This document shows positions 51,900-61,548 of a DNA stretch of 64,000 nt, piece by piece. The notes beneath the pieces were generated by a model. It did not search any database, was not told where the DNA came from, and saw only the letters and a list, made by a program, of their open reading frames with translations. Each line of letters opens with the position of its first letter. The stretch's first letter is position 1. The stretch covers positions 124,001 through 188,000 of the forward strand of contig CANKZM010000006.1 of NCBI GenBank assembly GCA_947488305.1, written 5' to 3'. The position numbers and the translations under genes were made by a program. This DNA comes from an uncultured Roseobacter sp. Its GTDB lineage: Bacteria; Pseudomonadota; Alphaproteobacteria; Rhodobacterales; Rhodobacteraceae.

Positions 51900-53865
51900 A
51901 GAGACTTTAGACTGGATCAGCGTCGGACATGTGGATGATTTGCCTGAAGGTCGGGTCAAGACCGTAACGGCCCGCACGACATCCATTTGTCTGGTTCATT
52001 TCGATGGTCAATGGGCAGCGATGAACAATCACTGTCCGCACCAACGCGGCCCACTTGGCGAAGGCTCGATTGAAAAAGGGGTGGACGACAAATGTTGGAT
52101 CCGATGTCCTTGGCATGGATGGGATTTCGACCCGCTTACCGGCAAACCACCCGGCGGCCACGAGGACACCGGACAGCAAATGTACCCGGTGGACGTTCGC
52201 GCGGGCGAGATCTTTGTCGGGATCGCGCCAGAACCACCGCATGAGCGGACTGTAACGGATGTCGTGGTCGAGACGCTGACCAACTGGGGGCTGCAATCGG
52301 TTTTCGGCATGGTCGGGCACTCAAACCTTGGTTTGTCGGACGCCATCCGACTGGCCGTCATTGAGGGCAGGCTCAAGTACTACGGCATTCGCCATGAAGG
52401 CGCGGCGGCCTTTGCAGCCTCTGCTTATGGCAAGCTCACAGGTCGGCCCGCGGCTTGTCTTACAATTGCCGGACCAGGGGCCACCAATCTGCTGACGGGG
52501 ATGTGGGATGCCAAGGTGGACCGTGCACCTATCCTTGCACTGACCGGACAGGTGCAAACGCAAGTCATGGGCCCTGGCGCTTTTCAGGACATTGATTTGA
52601 AATCCGCGTTTCAGGCTGTTTCGGCCTTTTCTCAACCGGTTCTAAGAGACTCGAACCATGCAGAGCTGGCGTCTCTGGCCTGCAAGACCGCAATTGTGGA
52701 GCAGAATGTATCCCATCTGATTTTCCCGGATGATGTACAGACGGTACCATCGGCGCAATCTGCCGGAAAACCGAACGGGCGATTGTCACAAACAGGAATT
52801 CGTCCAGCTCAGGCCGATCTGAACGAAGCCGCCCTGATGATAGCCGGCGCAAAACGCCCGGTAATTGTCGTCGGACATGGTGCCTTTGATGTGCGGGACG
52901 ATGTCGCCGAGCTTGCCGCACGTCTGGGCGCACCTGTATTGACGACGTTTAAAGCCAAGGGGCTGGTGCCCGATGATCACCCGAATGCGGCGGGCGTGCT
53001 GGGGCGGTCGGGCACACCCATTGCAAGTTGGTTCATGAACGAGGCCGACCTCATCATCGCGCTGGGGGCAAGTTTTTCGAACCATAGCGGTATCAATGCG
53101 GGCAAAAAAATCATTCAGGTTGATCACGACCGAATGCAGCTTGGCAAGTTCCACCCGGTAGCGTTGCCCATCTGGGGCGATGTCGGTGCTTTTTGCGACT
53201 TGCTCGACGTCGCGCGGAACCCAGGCGCGGATGATCAGATCGACGAGTTGGCAGGGCGGTGGAAAATTTGGCGCGACGAAAAACAAACCCGCCTGGCTGA
53301 GGATCTTGGCAAGGGGATTCACTCCTTCGCTATCTTTGATATTTTGGGCAAACTGGTGCCCGATGACGCGATTTTTGCCGTCGACGTTGGCAATAACACC
53401 TACTCTTTCGGACGCTATCTGGAAACCAAAGGAACACAACGTGTCCTGATGTCGGGATATCTTGGCTCCATCGGATTTGGATTTCCTGCCGGCATGGGAG
53501 CCTGGGCGGCGACACAAGACATTGAAAGTCTGAAAGGGCGAAAGGTTGTGTCAATTTCAGGGGATGGCGGGTTTGGCCAATATCCAATGGATTTTACCAC
53601 CGCTGTAAAATACGGCATGGATGTAACGCACATCCTTTTGCACAACGGCGAGCTTGGCAAAATTTCGAAGGAACAACGTTCAGGCGAATGGCCGGTCTGG
53701 GAAACGGATTTGCAAAACCCGTCCTTTGCTGCATTTGCGCGGCTCTGCGGCGGTCATGGGGTCAAGGTGAGCGATCCTTCGGATTTGGAATCGGCCATTG
53801 AAGAAGCACTGCGCCACCCGGGGCCAGCACTCGTTGAAATCATGACAGATGCTGAATTGGTGTGA
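51892..53865 (+). CDS. Rieske domain fused to ThDP-dependent enzyme
   Basis: A 657-residue cytosolic fusion. The Rieske domain (about 1-110) has C48-x-H50 (HCPHQRGPLGEG) and C72-x2-H75 (CPWHGWDFD). A ThDP enzyme of the acetolactate-synthase/pyruvate-oxidase class follows: YGIRHEGAAAFAASAYGKL with the catalytic glutamate, ACLTIAGPGATNLLTG, a central domain PVIVVGHGAFDVRD, and the ThDP-Mg motif starting SGDGGFGQYPMDF and ending HN. Residue LHNGELGKISKEQ follows. A pyruvate- or oxo-acid decarboxylation feeding electrons to the Rieske centre is plausible. Last gene of the operon. Confidence 0.88.
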   Translation: MTEETLDWISVGHVDDLPEGRVKTVTARTTSICLVHFDGQWAAMNNHCPHQRGPLGEGSIEKGVDDKCWIRCPWHGWDFDPLTGKPPGGHEDTGQQMYPVDVRAGEIFVGIAPEPPHERTVTDVVVETLTNWGLQSVFGMVGHSNLGLSDAIRLAVIEGRLKYYGIRHEGAAAFAASAYGKLTGRPAACLTIAGPGATNLLTGMWDAKVDRAPILALTGQVQTQVMGPGAFQDIDLKSAFQAVSAFSQPVLRDSNHAELASLACKTAIVEQNVSHLIFPDDVQTVPSAQSAGKPNGRLSQTGIRPAQADLNEAALMIAGAKRPVIVVGHGAFDVRDDVAELAARLGAPVLTTFKAKGLVPDDHPNAAGVLGRSGTPIASWFMNEADLIIALGASFSNHSGINAGKKIIQVDHDRMQLGKFHPVALPIWGDVGAFCDLLDVARNPGADDQIDELAGRWKIWRDEKQTRLAEDLGKGIHSFAIFDILGKLVPDDAIFAVDVGNNTYSFGRYLETKGTQRVLMSGYLGSIGFGFPAGMGAWAATQDIESLKGRKVVSISGDGGFGQYPMDFTTAVKYGMDVTHILLHNGELGKISKEQRSGEWPVWETDLQNPSFAAFARLCGGHGVKVSDPSDLESAIEEALRHPGPALVEIMTDAELV

Positions 53866-54029
53866 CGGACAAATTGTGTCCCAAGGTGGGGCTGATCCTA
53901 GGCGGTCTTCCATAACGTCTAAGCGTCCAGCCCTGATGGGCTCATAGTTCTTTGGCCACGTTTCGAGCGAGCGTTCCAAAGGCCGATTCCTTGCTGAAAC
54001 CGGCCCATTTGCTGGCTGCATCTGACGAA

Positions 54030-54611
54030 CTAGTTAGGTGTCGTCTGTCCAATGGCGGTGGCAATAATCGCCTTTGCTGTGTCCGACGCCCAATCGGCGT
54101 CGCCTCGCAGCCGCGCAACTTCGTTTCCTTCAGGATCAATTAGGACCGTTATCGGGAGCCCGAAGATGCCCATCTGGCTTGCGAGCGCCTGTTTTGGATC
54201 CTGATGGCGCGGTAAATTGTCAACGCCGATTTCATCGAAGAACTTCTTGATCCCTGTCGGGGAATTCCGGCCAGTGGCGATGGTAAGCACCTCGAAATCG
54301 TCTCCGCCGAACTCACCCTGCAATTCGGACAACTGGGGCATTTCCTTGCGACAGGGGGCACACCAGGTGGCCCAGAAATTCAACAGCACATACTTGCCTT
54401 GGTAATCTTCAAGCGTTGCCTCTCCGGCATCGTCGGCCAAAAAGAATGCGGCATTGGAAACGGGTTTTGGAGGATCACGGAAGATCAGCTTCTTCATGTC
54501 GCCTTCCCGCAATTCCGCGGCCGCTGCCAGATCCGCCCAGACGGCAGGTGCGGCGGCGATTGCACCGAATGAAAGGGCCGTATAAACGAGCGCAGATACC
54601 AGTTTCTTCAT
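54030..54611 (-). CDS. TlpA/ResA-like periplasmic thioredoxin
   Basis: A 193-residue thioredoxin-fold protein with signal peptide (LVSALVYTALSFGAIAAAPAVWA), active site WCAPC in FWATWCAPCRKEMPQLSE and cis-proline in GLPITVLIDPEGNEVARL. Such proteins reduce periplasmic disulfides, e.g. for cytochrome c or cytochrome oxidase assembly. ATG 54611 starts the signal peptide and follows GGAGGG on the minus strand; it is only 24 bp from the divergent argH start. Convergent with the Rieske-ThDP gene. Confidence 0.9.
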   Translation of the reverse strand: MKKLVSALVYTALSFGAIAAAPAVWADLAAAAELREGDMKKLIFRDPPKPVSNAAFFLADDAGEATLEDYQGKYVLLNFWATWCAPCRKEMPQLSELQGEFGGDDFEVLTIATGRNSPTGIKKFFDEIGVDNLPRHQDPKQALASQMGIFGLPITVLIDPEGNEVARLRGDADWASDTAKAIIATAIGQTTPN

Positions 54612-54635
54612 TTTCCCTCCGAAGGGTGACACCAA

Positions 54636-56039
54636 ATGACCGACGCGCCTAAACCTTCGTCCTCGAACCAGATGTGGGGTGGCCGCTTTGCTGCCGGACC
54701 CGACGCAATCATGGAGGCAATTAATGCCTCGATCGGGTTCGACAAGCGCATGGCCAAACAGGACATCGAAGGATCGCGCGCGCATGCCGCAATGTTAGGT
54801 GCGACAGGCATCTTGGAGCCTAGTGATGTTGAAGCGATCCGGGAAGGGCTGCTCACGGTCTTGTCAGAGATTGAGGGCAATGAATTTCACTTCTCCACCG
54901 CGCTTGAAGATATTCACATGAACGTCGAAGCGCGCCTGAAAGAGCTTATCGGAGAGCCGGCTGGCCGATTACACACTGGCCGAAGCCGGAACGACCAGGT
55001 CGCGACAGACTTCAAACTCTGGGTGCGGGATCAACTTGATGCAACGGAGCAAGGGTTGCTGGCGCTCATCCGCGCTTTGCTCGACCAGGCCGAGGCAGGA
55101 GCCGATTGGGTCATGCCCGGGTTTACACATCTGCAAACCGCGCAGCCCGTAACCTGGGGTCATCACATGATGGCTTATGTCGAGATGTTTGGCCGGGATC
55201 TGGGACGCGTGCGCGACGCCAGGGTCCGCATGAATGAATGCCCGCTCGGTGCTGCCGCCCTCGCAGGAACATCCTTTCCTGTGGACAGGCACATGACAGC
55301 GGAAGCGCTGGGCTTTGACCGACCTTCCGCGAACTCCCTAGACGCGGTCAGTGATCGGGATTTTGCGCTTGAGTTTCTGAGTGCGGCGAGCATTTGCGCC
55401 GTGCACCTTAGCCGTTTTGCCGAAGAACTGGTAATCTGGTCATCGGCGCAGTTTCGGTTTGTCACACTGAGCGACCGGTTCTCGACCGGGTCATCGATCA
55501 TGCCTCAAAAGAAAAACCCGGATGCCGCCGAACTGATCAGGGCCAAGATCGGTCGGATCTTTGGCGCGAATACTGCATTGATGATGGTGATGAAAGGGCT
55601 CCCGCTCGCCTATTCAAAGGACATGCAGGAAGACAAGGAACAGGTCTTTGACGCGGCGGACAACTTGATGCTGGCGCTGGCCGCCATGACCGGGATGGTG
55701 ACCGATATGACCGCCAATCGGGACAGTCTTGCAACCGCAGCAGGGTCGGGGTTTTCGACGGCAACTGATCTGGCGGACTGGCTGGTGCGCGTGCTGGGGC
55801 TGCCATTTCGCGACGCACATCATATCACGGGTACCCTTGTCGCTCTGGCCGAGCAGAAAGGCTGCGACTTGCCGGATCTGAACTTGGATGAGATGCAATC
55901 CGCGCATGCCGCGATCACGCAAGAGGTCTTTGAGGTGCTCGGGGTAGAAAATTCGGTCAACAGTCGTATATCTTACGGTGGAACCGCGCCCGTTCGCGTC
56001 CGCGAGCAAGTGGCCCGATGGAAGGACATCGTATCGTGA
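54636..56039 (+). CDS. argH: Argininosuccinate lyase
   Basis: A 467-residue enzyme cleaving argininosuccinate to arginine and fumarate, last step of arginine synthesis. Motifs: [51 protein letters not shown] [19 protein letters not shown] and the superfamily signature [18 protein letters not shown] containing the catalytic serine loop. Length is canonical. The divergent tlpA-like gene beside it is a common arrangement in Rhodobacterales. A small lipoprotein gene overlaps its stop. Confidence 0.97.
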   Translation: MTDAPKPSSSNQMWGGRFAAGPDAIMEAINASIGFDKRMAKQDIEGSRAHAAMLGATGILEPSDVEAIREGLLTVLSEIEGNEFHFSTALEDIHMNVEARLKELIGEPAGRLHTGRSRNDQVATDFKLWVRDQLDATEQGLLALIRALLDQAEAGADWVMPGFTHLQTAQPVTWGHHMMAYVEMFGRDLGRVRDARVRMNECPLGAAALAGTSFPVDRHMTAEALGFDRPSANSLDAVSDRDFALEFLSAASICAVHLSRFAEELVIWSSAQFRFVTLSDRFSTGSSIMPQKKNPDAAELIRAKIGRIFGANTALMMVMKGLPLAYSKDMQEDKEQVFDAADNLMLALAAMTGMVTDMTANRDSLATAAGSGFSTATDLADWLVRVLGLPFRDAHHITGTLVALAEQKGCDLPDLNLDEMQSAHAAITQEVFEVLGVENSVNSRISYGGTAPVRVREQVARWKDIVS

Positions 56040-56236
56040 CGCGTCTTGCCGTTATTCTGATTTGCCTTGGTGCTCTGGCCGCTTGCGGGGTCGATGGTGA
56101 GCCGGTGGCACCGACAGTCAACGGTGGTGTCAGCATCAATAGCTCGGGTATTTACCCGCATGCCAATGTTGGCGTGAACAGGGGCCCTGTTTCTGTCAAC
56201 GTCGGCTTGGGTCGATGGGGTTGGGGCTACTGGTGA
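56036..56236 (+). CDS. Small lipoprotein
   Basis: A 66-residue protein from GTG 56036, which overlaps the argH stop (GTGA). The leader [18 protein letters not shown] has a lipobox (LAAC) for lipid attachment. The mature part is rich in Gly/Val/Asn with a repeat-like pattern ([23 protein letters not shown]). An in-frame ATG at 56018 would add six residues and blur the leader. Function unknown. Confidence 0.75.
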   Translation: MTRLAVILICLGALAACGVDGEPVAPTVNGGVSINSSGIYPHANVGVNRGPVSVNVGLGRWGWGYW

Positions 56237-56544
56237 TGCGCTGGATTTTTCTGGCGCTCGCTGTCTGGGGTTCGATCCACCCGATGTACTATTTCATCAG
56301 TTGGTTCAATGCGAACGGCTATGATTTGATGGCCATGGTAGACGCTTGGCATGTTAACGCGGCAACCAGCGGATTGGTTTGGGATCTCACAATCGCGGCC
56401 ATTGCGTTGACGATTTGGGTGCTGGTCGAGACGGTCAAGACAAAGCGTTGGATCGGTTTTCTGGCCATTCCGGCAACATTTTGCATCGGTGTGAGCTGCG
56501 GTTTGCCGCTTTACCTGTTCTTGCGCAGCCCCGCCAAAGGCTGA
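56236..56544 (+). CDS. DUF2834-family small membrane protein
   Basis: A 102-residue protein with three hydrophobic segments: WIFLALAVWGSIHPMYYFISW, then LVWDLTIAAIALTIWVLVETV and WIGFLAIPATFCIGVSCGLPLYLFL, matching the DUF2834 pattern (H-P-x-Y-Y-F ... W-D). ATG 56236 shares one base with the lipoprotein stop (TGATG). Function unknown. Confidence 0.8.
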   Translation: MRWIFLALAVWGSIHPMYYFISWFNANGYDLMAMVDAWHVNAATSGLVWDLTIAAIALTIWVLVETVKTKRWIGFLAIPATFCIGVSCGLPLYLFLRSPAKG

Positions 56545-56579
56545 TTGATCTTGCCCGGGCTTTTGCGTAGAGCGCGGAC

Positions 56580-57845
56580 ATGGATCATTTTCTCTACCGC
56601 GATGGCGTTTTGCACGCCGAAGACGTTCCCGTACCCGAGATAGCAGCGGCGGTTGGAACGCCTTTCTATGTTTATTCGACGGCGACCTTGCTGCGCCACT
56701 TCCGTCTTTTTGACGAAGCGCTGGAGGGGACGGATCATCTGGTCTGCTACGCGATGAAAGCGGCCAGCAATCAGGCGATCCTGAAAACCTTGGCACAGGC
56801 CGGTGCGGGCATGGACGTTGTATCGGGGGGGGAATACCTGCGCGCCAAGGCGGCTGGGGTGCCCGGTGACAGGATCGTATTTTCAGGTGTCGGCAAAACC
56901 GCAGCTGAGATTCGGTTGGCGCTCGAAGGCGGCATCCGTCAATTCAACGTCGAATCCGAGCCGGAGATGGAAGTGCTGAATGCGACGGCACTTTCGATGG
57001 GCGTGATTGCGCCGATTACAATTCGTGTGAATCCTGACGTCGATGCCAAAACACATGCCAAGATCGCAACCGGAAAATCCGAGAACAAATTTGGCATCCC
57101 GATCTCCCGCGCGCTTGACGTCTACGCAATGGCAGCGGGCCTGCCAGGTTTGGATGTGATTGGCATCGATGTTCATATCGGCAGCCAGCTGACGGAGCTG
57201 GAACCCTATGAACTGGCTTACCAAAAGGTCGCTGAGCTGACCGAAATGCTCCGTGCGGAAGGTCATGACATCCGCCGTCTGGATTTGGGTGGCGGCCTTG
57301 GTATTCCCTATGCTCGGGACAATCAGGCCCCGCCTTTGCCTTCGGAGTATGGTGCGCTGGTCAAACGTACTTTGGGCCATCTGGACTGTGAGATCGAGAT
57401 CGAACCGGGGCGTTTGATTGCCGGAAACGCGGGTTTAATGGTGTCAGAAGTCATCTACGTGAAGTCAGGTGAAGACAGGGACTTCCTGATCATCGACGGG
57501 GCCATGAACGATTTGATAAGACCTGCAATGTATGACGCGTATCATGATATTGTTCCCGTTGTAGAACCCGATGCCGGCATAGAGCAGGCAAAGTACGATA
57601 TCGTCGGGCCGGTTTGTGAATCTGGGGATACTTTTGCGAAAGCGCGCGTCATGCCGCCGGTGGCATCTGGTGAGCTTGTCGCCTTTCGCTCTGCGGGCGC
57701 ATATGGTGCGGTAATGAGCAGCGAATACAATTCTCGCCCGCTCATTCCCGAAGTTTTGGTTCATGAAGATCAATTTGAGGTTATTCGCGCGCGTCCGACC
57801 TTTGACGAAATGATAAATCGAGATACCATTCCTTCATGGCTCTAA
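56580..57845 (+). CDS. lysA: Diaminopimelate decarboxylase
   Basis: A 421-residue PLP enzyme making lysine from meso-diaminopimelate. The PLP lysine is in VCYAMKAASNQAIL; HIGSQLTELEPY, LDLGGGLGIPY, IEPGRLIAGNAGLMVSEVIYVK and CESGDTFAKAR are the family signatures, the last containing the active-site cysteine. It follows argH, lipoprotein and DUF2834 in the same direction. Confidence 0.97.
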   Translation: MDHFLYRDGVLHAEDVPVPEIAAAVGTPFYVYSTATLLRHFRLFDEALEGTDHLVCYAMKAASNQAILKTLAQAGAGMDVVSGGEYLRAKAAGVPGDRIVFSGVGKTAAEIRLALEGGIRQFNVESEPEMEVLNATALSMGVIAPITIRVNPDVDAKTHAKIATGKSENKFGIPISRALDVYAMAAGLPGLDVIGIDVHIGSQLTELEPYELAYQKVAELTEMLRAEGHDIRRLDLGGGLGIPYARDNQAPPLPSEYGALVKRTLGHLDCEIEIEPGRLIAGNAGLMVSEVIYVKSGEDRDFLIIDGAMNDLIRPAMYDAYHDIVPVVEPDAGIEQAKYDIVGPVCESGDTFAKARVMPPVASGELVAFRSAGAYGAVMSSEYNSRPLIPEVLVHEDQFEVIRARPTFDEMINRDTIPSWL

Positions 57846-57887
57846 CGCGATGCGCGCGCTACGGGTCTTGAAAGCGGAGCGTGGCAA

Positions 57888-60494
57888 ATGGCGACTTTTT
57901 CCCGGCACGACGTTACAAAAACACTGAAGTCAGTGCGATGGCCCTTGCGCCTGACCTGGGCCGGGATGTGGGCTGAGGCGCTCGTTCAGAGCTTTTGGCC
58001 ACTCCTTACTGTTTGTTTGCTTGTGCTTGCGGCGCTCATGTTGGGGCTACAAGACAGTGTCGTGGTCGAAGTCGTCTGGACTGGCATCGTCCTTTCCGGT
58101 CTCGCAGGGCTGGCTTCCCTGATTTACGCGTTCAGAACACTCAGGACTCCTGGTCGCGACGAGGCCATGGCGCGGTTGGATGCAAGCCTCCCCGGGCGAC
58201 CATTACAGGCGCTTGCCGATACACAGACCATCGGAGCAAACGACGCGGCCTCGACAGCGGTCTGGCGGGCGCATCAGGCCCGTATGGCCGAACGGGCATC
58301 TTTGGCGGAGCCGGTCCCCGCCGATTTGCGGGTGTCGTCAAGAGATCCATATGCGCTGCGATATATGGCCGTGTTAGCATTTGCGGTAGCACTGTTGTTC
58401 GGGTCGATCTGGCGGGTTGGCTCGGTCGCGGAACTGACCCCGGGTACTGGCGGTCTGGCGGCAGGTCCGGTCTGGGAGGGTTGGGCTGAAAGTCCCCGAT
58501 ACACGGGGCGGCCTACAATCTACCTGAACGATATCGATGCGGGTTCTCTGTCGGTGCCCATCGGCAGCCTGATCACCGTGCGGATGTACGGTGAAGTCGG
58601 CGCGTTGACATTGTCCGAAACCGTTTCTGGCCGGACCGAAACGCCCCCGGCGTCTGACCCCGCGCAGGACTTCATCGTCCTGCAGGATGGAGAGATTTCA
58701 ATCAGCGGCCCCGGCGGACGTGTCTGGCAGGTTTCTGTAATCCCTGATCTGCCGCCTCAAATCGCTGTGTTGTCGGACCCCACAGCATCGGCCATGGGCG
58801 AGATGACACTGCCGTTCTCGGCCGAAGATGATTATGCCGTCGAAGCCGGGGAAGCGCGGTTCACATTGGACCTCGTCTCCGTCGATCGTCGGTATGGCCT
58901 CGTCATTGATCCTGAGCCGCGCCCCGAGCTGACCGTACCTTTGCCGATGCCGATCTCCGGAAGCCGCGACGCGTTCGAAGAGAACCTGATTGAGGATTTC
59001 TCGGAGCACCCTTGGGCAAATCTGCCCGTTATGGTGCGACTTTCGGCGCTGGATGGCGCGGAGCAATCTTTTGAGACCGAACCGCGTGCGATCGTTTTGC
59101 CCGGACGTCGGTTTTTCGACCCCATCGCTGCTGCTGTGATTGAAGCGCGCCGTGATCTGTTGTGGGCGCGCGCTAATACACCTCGTATCGCCCAAGTCTT
59201 GCGCGCAGTTTCATTTGAACCGGATGACCTATTCCGTAATGAAGTCGACGCGCTTCGGTTGCGGCAAGTGATCAAATCGCTCGAATTTTTTGCCAAATAC
59301 GGGGTGACCGACGAAAAACAGCAGGAACTCGCGGATGAAATGTGGGATCTCGCTTTGATCCTGGAGGAAGGTGATCTTGCGGACGCAGCGGAACGTATGC
59401 GGCGGGCACAGGAGCGGCTCAACGAAGCGATCAAGAATGGTGCGTCGGACGAGGAAATTGCTGAATTGATGCGCGAACTACGGCGCGCGACGGAAGACTA
59501 CCTTGAGCAGTTGTCGCGGCAGGCGCAACGCCAGCAGGACCAGCAGCAAAATCAGCAACAGGGCAATCCGCAGGATTCAATGCAGATGACACAGGATGAT
59601 CTGCAGCGGATGATGGATCGCATTCAGGAATTGATGGAGCAAGGTCGGATGGCCGAGGCGCAGCAAGCGCTTCAAGAGCTTCAGCAGATGATGGAAAACA
59701 TGCGTGTCACACAAGGCCAGCAGGGGCAGGGTGGTCAGAGCCCGGGCGAGCAGGCAATGGAAGGACTGGCGGAGACGCTGCGGGAACAGCAAGGTTTGAG
59801 CGATCAGGCTTTCCGTGATTTGCAAGAGCAGTTCAACCCCAATGCGCAAGCGGGGGAGAACCAAGGGAACGAAGGCCGGAATGGCGGTCAGGGCCGCGGT
59901 ACCGACCACGAAGGTGGGCAAGGGCAAGGACAGAATGGTGGGCAGGATCAGGCCCAGAACGGCCAGCAAGGCGGGCAGGGCGGGGAAAGCGGATCGCCCG
60001 GCGATAGCATCGCTGATCGTCAGCAAGCCCTTCGGGATGAGTTGAGCCGCCAGCAGCGAAACCTGCCGGGAGCCGGGACACCTGAGGGAGACTCCGCACG
60101 AGATGCGCTGGACCGTGCGGGCCGCGCAATGGATGGTGCCGAAGAGGCATTGCGCCGTGATGATCTCGCCGAAGCCATCGACAATCAGGGGCAGGCAATG
60201 GAGGCTTTGCGCGAAGGCATGCGTGCGTTAGGTGAGATGATGTCTGAACAGCAACAAGCTGGGCAGCCTGGTCAGGGGATGCAGGAATCTGACCGCCGCG
60301 CAAACAACAGAGATCCACTGGGCCGCGAATCCGGAAACTCAGGTGCTCAGGGTGACGACAGCCCGCTGGCTTTGAACGAAGATGCCTATGGACGTGCCCG
60401 CGAGTTGCTGGACGAAATCCGCCGCCGGTCAGGCGAGACAGAGCGCTCGGAAGTTGAGCGGGACTACCTCAATCGTCTTCTGGACCGGTTCTGA
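57888..60494 (+). CDS. TIGR02302-family (DUF4175) envelope protein
   Basis: An 868-residue alphaproteobacterial protein of unknown function. Three hydrophobic segments lie near the N-terminus (LTVCLLVLAALMLGL, VVWTGIVLSGLAGLASLIYAF, YMAVLAFAVALLFGSIW). A periplasmic beta-rich region follows, then helical/coiled-coil segments (about 480-620) and a Gln/Gly-rich low-complexity stretch (about 545-720). The C-terminus EDAYGRARELLDEIRRRSGE is typical. Ends 9 bp from the convergent zinc-ribbon gene. Confidence 0.85.
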   Translation: MATFSRHDVTKTLKSVRWPLRLTWAGMWAEALVQSFWPLLTVCLLVLAALMLGLQDSVVVEVVWTGIVLSGLAGLASLIYAFRTLRTPGRDEAMARLDASLPGRPLQALADTQTIGANDAASTAVWRAHQARMAERASLAEPVPADLRVSSRDPYALRYMAVLAFAVALLFGSIWRVGSVAELTPGTGGLAAGPVWEGWAESPRYTGRPTIYLNDIDAGSLSVPIGSLITVRMYGEVGALTLSETVSGRTETPPASDPAQDFIVLQDGEISISGPGGRVWQVSVIPDLPPQIAVLSDPTASAMGEMTLPFSAEDDYAVEAGEARFTLDLVSVDRRYGLVIDPEPRPELTVPLPMPISGSRDAFEENLIEDFSEHPWANLPVMVRLSALDGAEQSFETEPRAIVLPGRRFFDPIAAAVIEARRDLLWARANTPRIAQVLRAVSFEPDDLFRNEVDALRLRQVIKSLEFFAKYGVTDEKQQELADEMWDLALILEEGDLADAAERMRRAQERLNEAIKNGASDEEIAELMRELRRATEDYLEQLSRQAQRQQDQQQNQQQGNPQDSMQMTQDDLQRMMDRIQELMEQGRMAEAQQALQELQQMMENMRVTQGQQGQGGQSPGEQAMEGLAETLREQQGLSDQAFRDLQEQFNPNAQAGENQGNEGRNGGQGRGTDHEGGQGQGQNGGQDQAQNGQQGGQGGESGSPGDSIADRQQALRDELSRQQRNLPGAGTPEGDSARDALDRAGRAMDGAEEALRRDDLAEAIDNQGQAMEALREGMRALGEMMSEQQQAGQPGQGMQESDRRANNRDPLGRESGNSGAQGDDSPLALNEDAYGRARELLDEIRRRSGETERSEVERDYLNRLLDRF

Positions 60495-60503
60495 AATTTC
60501 GAC

Positions 60504-61382
60504 TTACTGGCTGCTCGAAAGCGCTGCTTCATCTAGCCATTTCAGAGTGGCTGATAACTGCGTATCCAGCCATGCGCGCCAACCATCTATTGTAGAGACG
60601 TAAGCATCCAACGCGGGAGCTGCCTGTGGCAAGGTTTCAGCCACGTTTGGCGCAAAGACATAAAGCAGCGCGAGTAGAACAAAGATGCCAATTGTGAGCA
60701 GGAAACCGAGGTGGGAGCTGCGCTTCTCCTGTTCTTCGACTTGTGCCGTTTGGCCCGGATCGGTTGCAGCTGATCGGTCGCTGTTGGATCGCAGGGAAGA
60801 GTTAATCTCCTCAATGTCGGGAAGTAGCTCACGCCGTGAACCCAGCGCAGCGGTCGCGGTCGTGGCCAGTAATTCTTCCTGAGCGTCCTCTTCGTCGAGG
60901 TACTCGCGACGCAGTTTGGCCAATTGATCACGAGACGGCTCCTCTGGGTCTTCCGAATCCTTGGAAGTCTCTGCCAGACCTAGATCCGGCTGACTTTCCA
61001 TTACACTGGTTTCTCTACGGCGCGCTTCTGCTTCGAGTTCAGCCTCTGCCCTGAGCACCTCTGCTACCGCGGGATCCAATTCACGCCGCTCCGGAAGCTT
61101 GGGTTGATCCTCGGCCTCATCGTCTACTGCCGCATCAAATGCGTGTTCTTCGGTGTCGTCCTGATCGGTCACGTCCGCAGGATCAGGAGTTGCGGCGGCT
61201 TCAAAGGCATCGTCGGGTGAAGCTTCAACGTCACTCGGCTGTGGCTTTTCGGAGGGGTGATCCGGGTGGTCCTGAAACCAGGTTTGCCCGCAGTTCGAGC
61301 ATTGCACATCCCGTCCTTCGGGCGGCATTACCTCTTTCGGGACCTCATATTGTGCATCACAATTGGGACATATCAACCGCAT
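60504..61382 (-). CDS. Zinc-ribbon (MJ0042-type) membrane protein
   Basis: A 292-residue protein starting MRLICPNCDAQYEVP with a second CSNCG knuckle (VQCSNCGQTW), an MJ0042-type zinc ribbon. A long acidic linker rich in Glu/Asp/Ala follows, then one hydrophobic segment near the C-terminus (LGFLLTIGIFVLLALLYVFAP) and a short tail. ATG 61382 starts at the zinc ribbon; the 11-codon longer frame is not supported. It is divergent from ftsE. Function unknown. Confidence 0.83.
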   Translation of the reverse strand: MRLICPNCDAQYEVPKEVMPPEGRDVQCSNCGQTWFQDHPDHPSEKPQPSDVEASPDDAFEAAATPDPADVTDQDDTEEHAFDAAVDDEAEDQPKLPERRELDPAVAEVLRAEAELEAEARRRETSVMESQPDLGLAETSKDSEDPEEPSRDQLAKLRREYLDEEDAQEELLATTATAALGSRRELLPDIEEINSSLRSNSDRSAATDPGQTAQVEEQEKRSSHLGFLLTIGIFVLLALLYVFAPNVAETLPQAAPALDAYVSTIDGWRAWLDTQLSATLKWLDEAALSSSQ

Positions 61383-61548
61383 GATGAATCCTGCTTCATA
61401 CGCACCTCTTATCATTTTTGTTTTTCCGGCACTCTATTGTGAAGATATGTCCGCGAAAAGTGTTAACTGAGCATAAACTCCGCAAGTGATGCATTGAAAC
61501 CAGACTTGCAGTGAGGCACAAACACGCCACCAACGCGCCGGAGGCCTT

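Noticed and set aside
59515-59990. Repetitive CAG/GGC-rich stretch
   Set aside because: Encodes the Gln/Gly-rich linker of the TIGR02302 protein; units are irregular, not a tandem repeat or mobile element.
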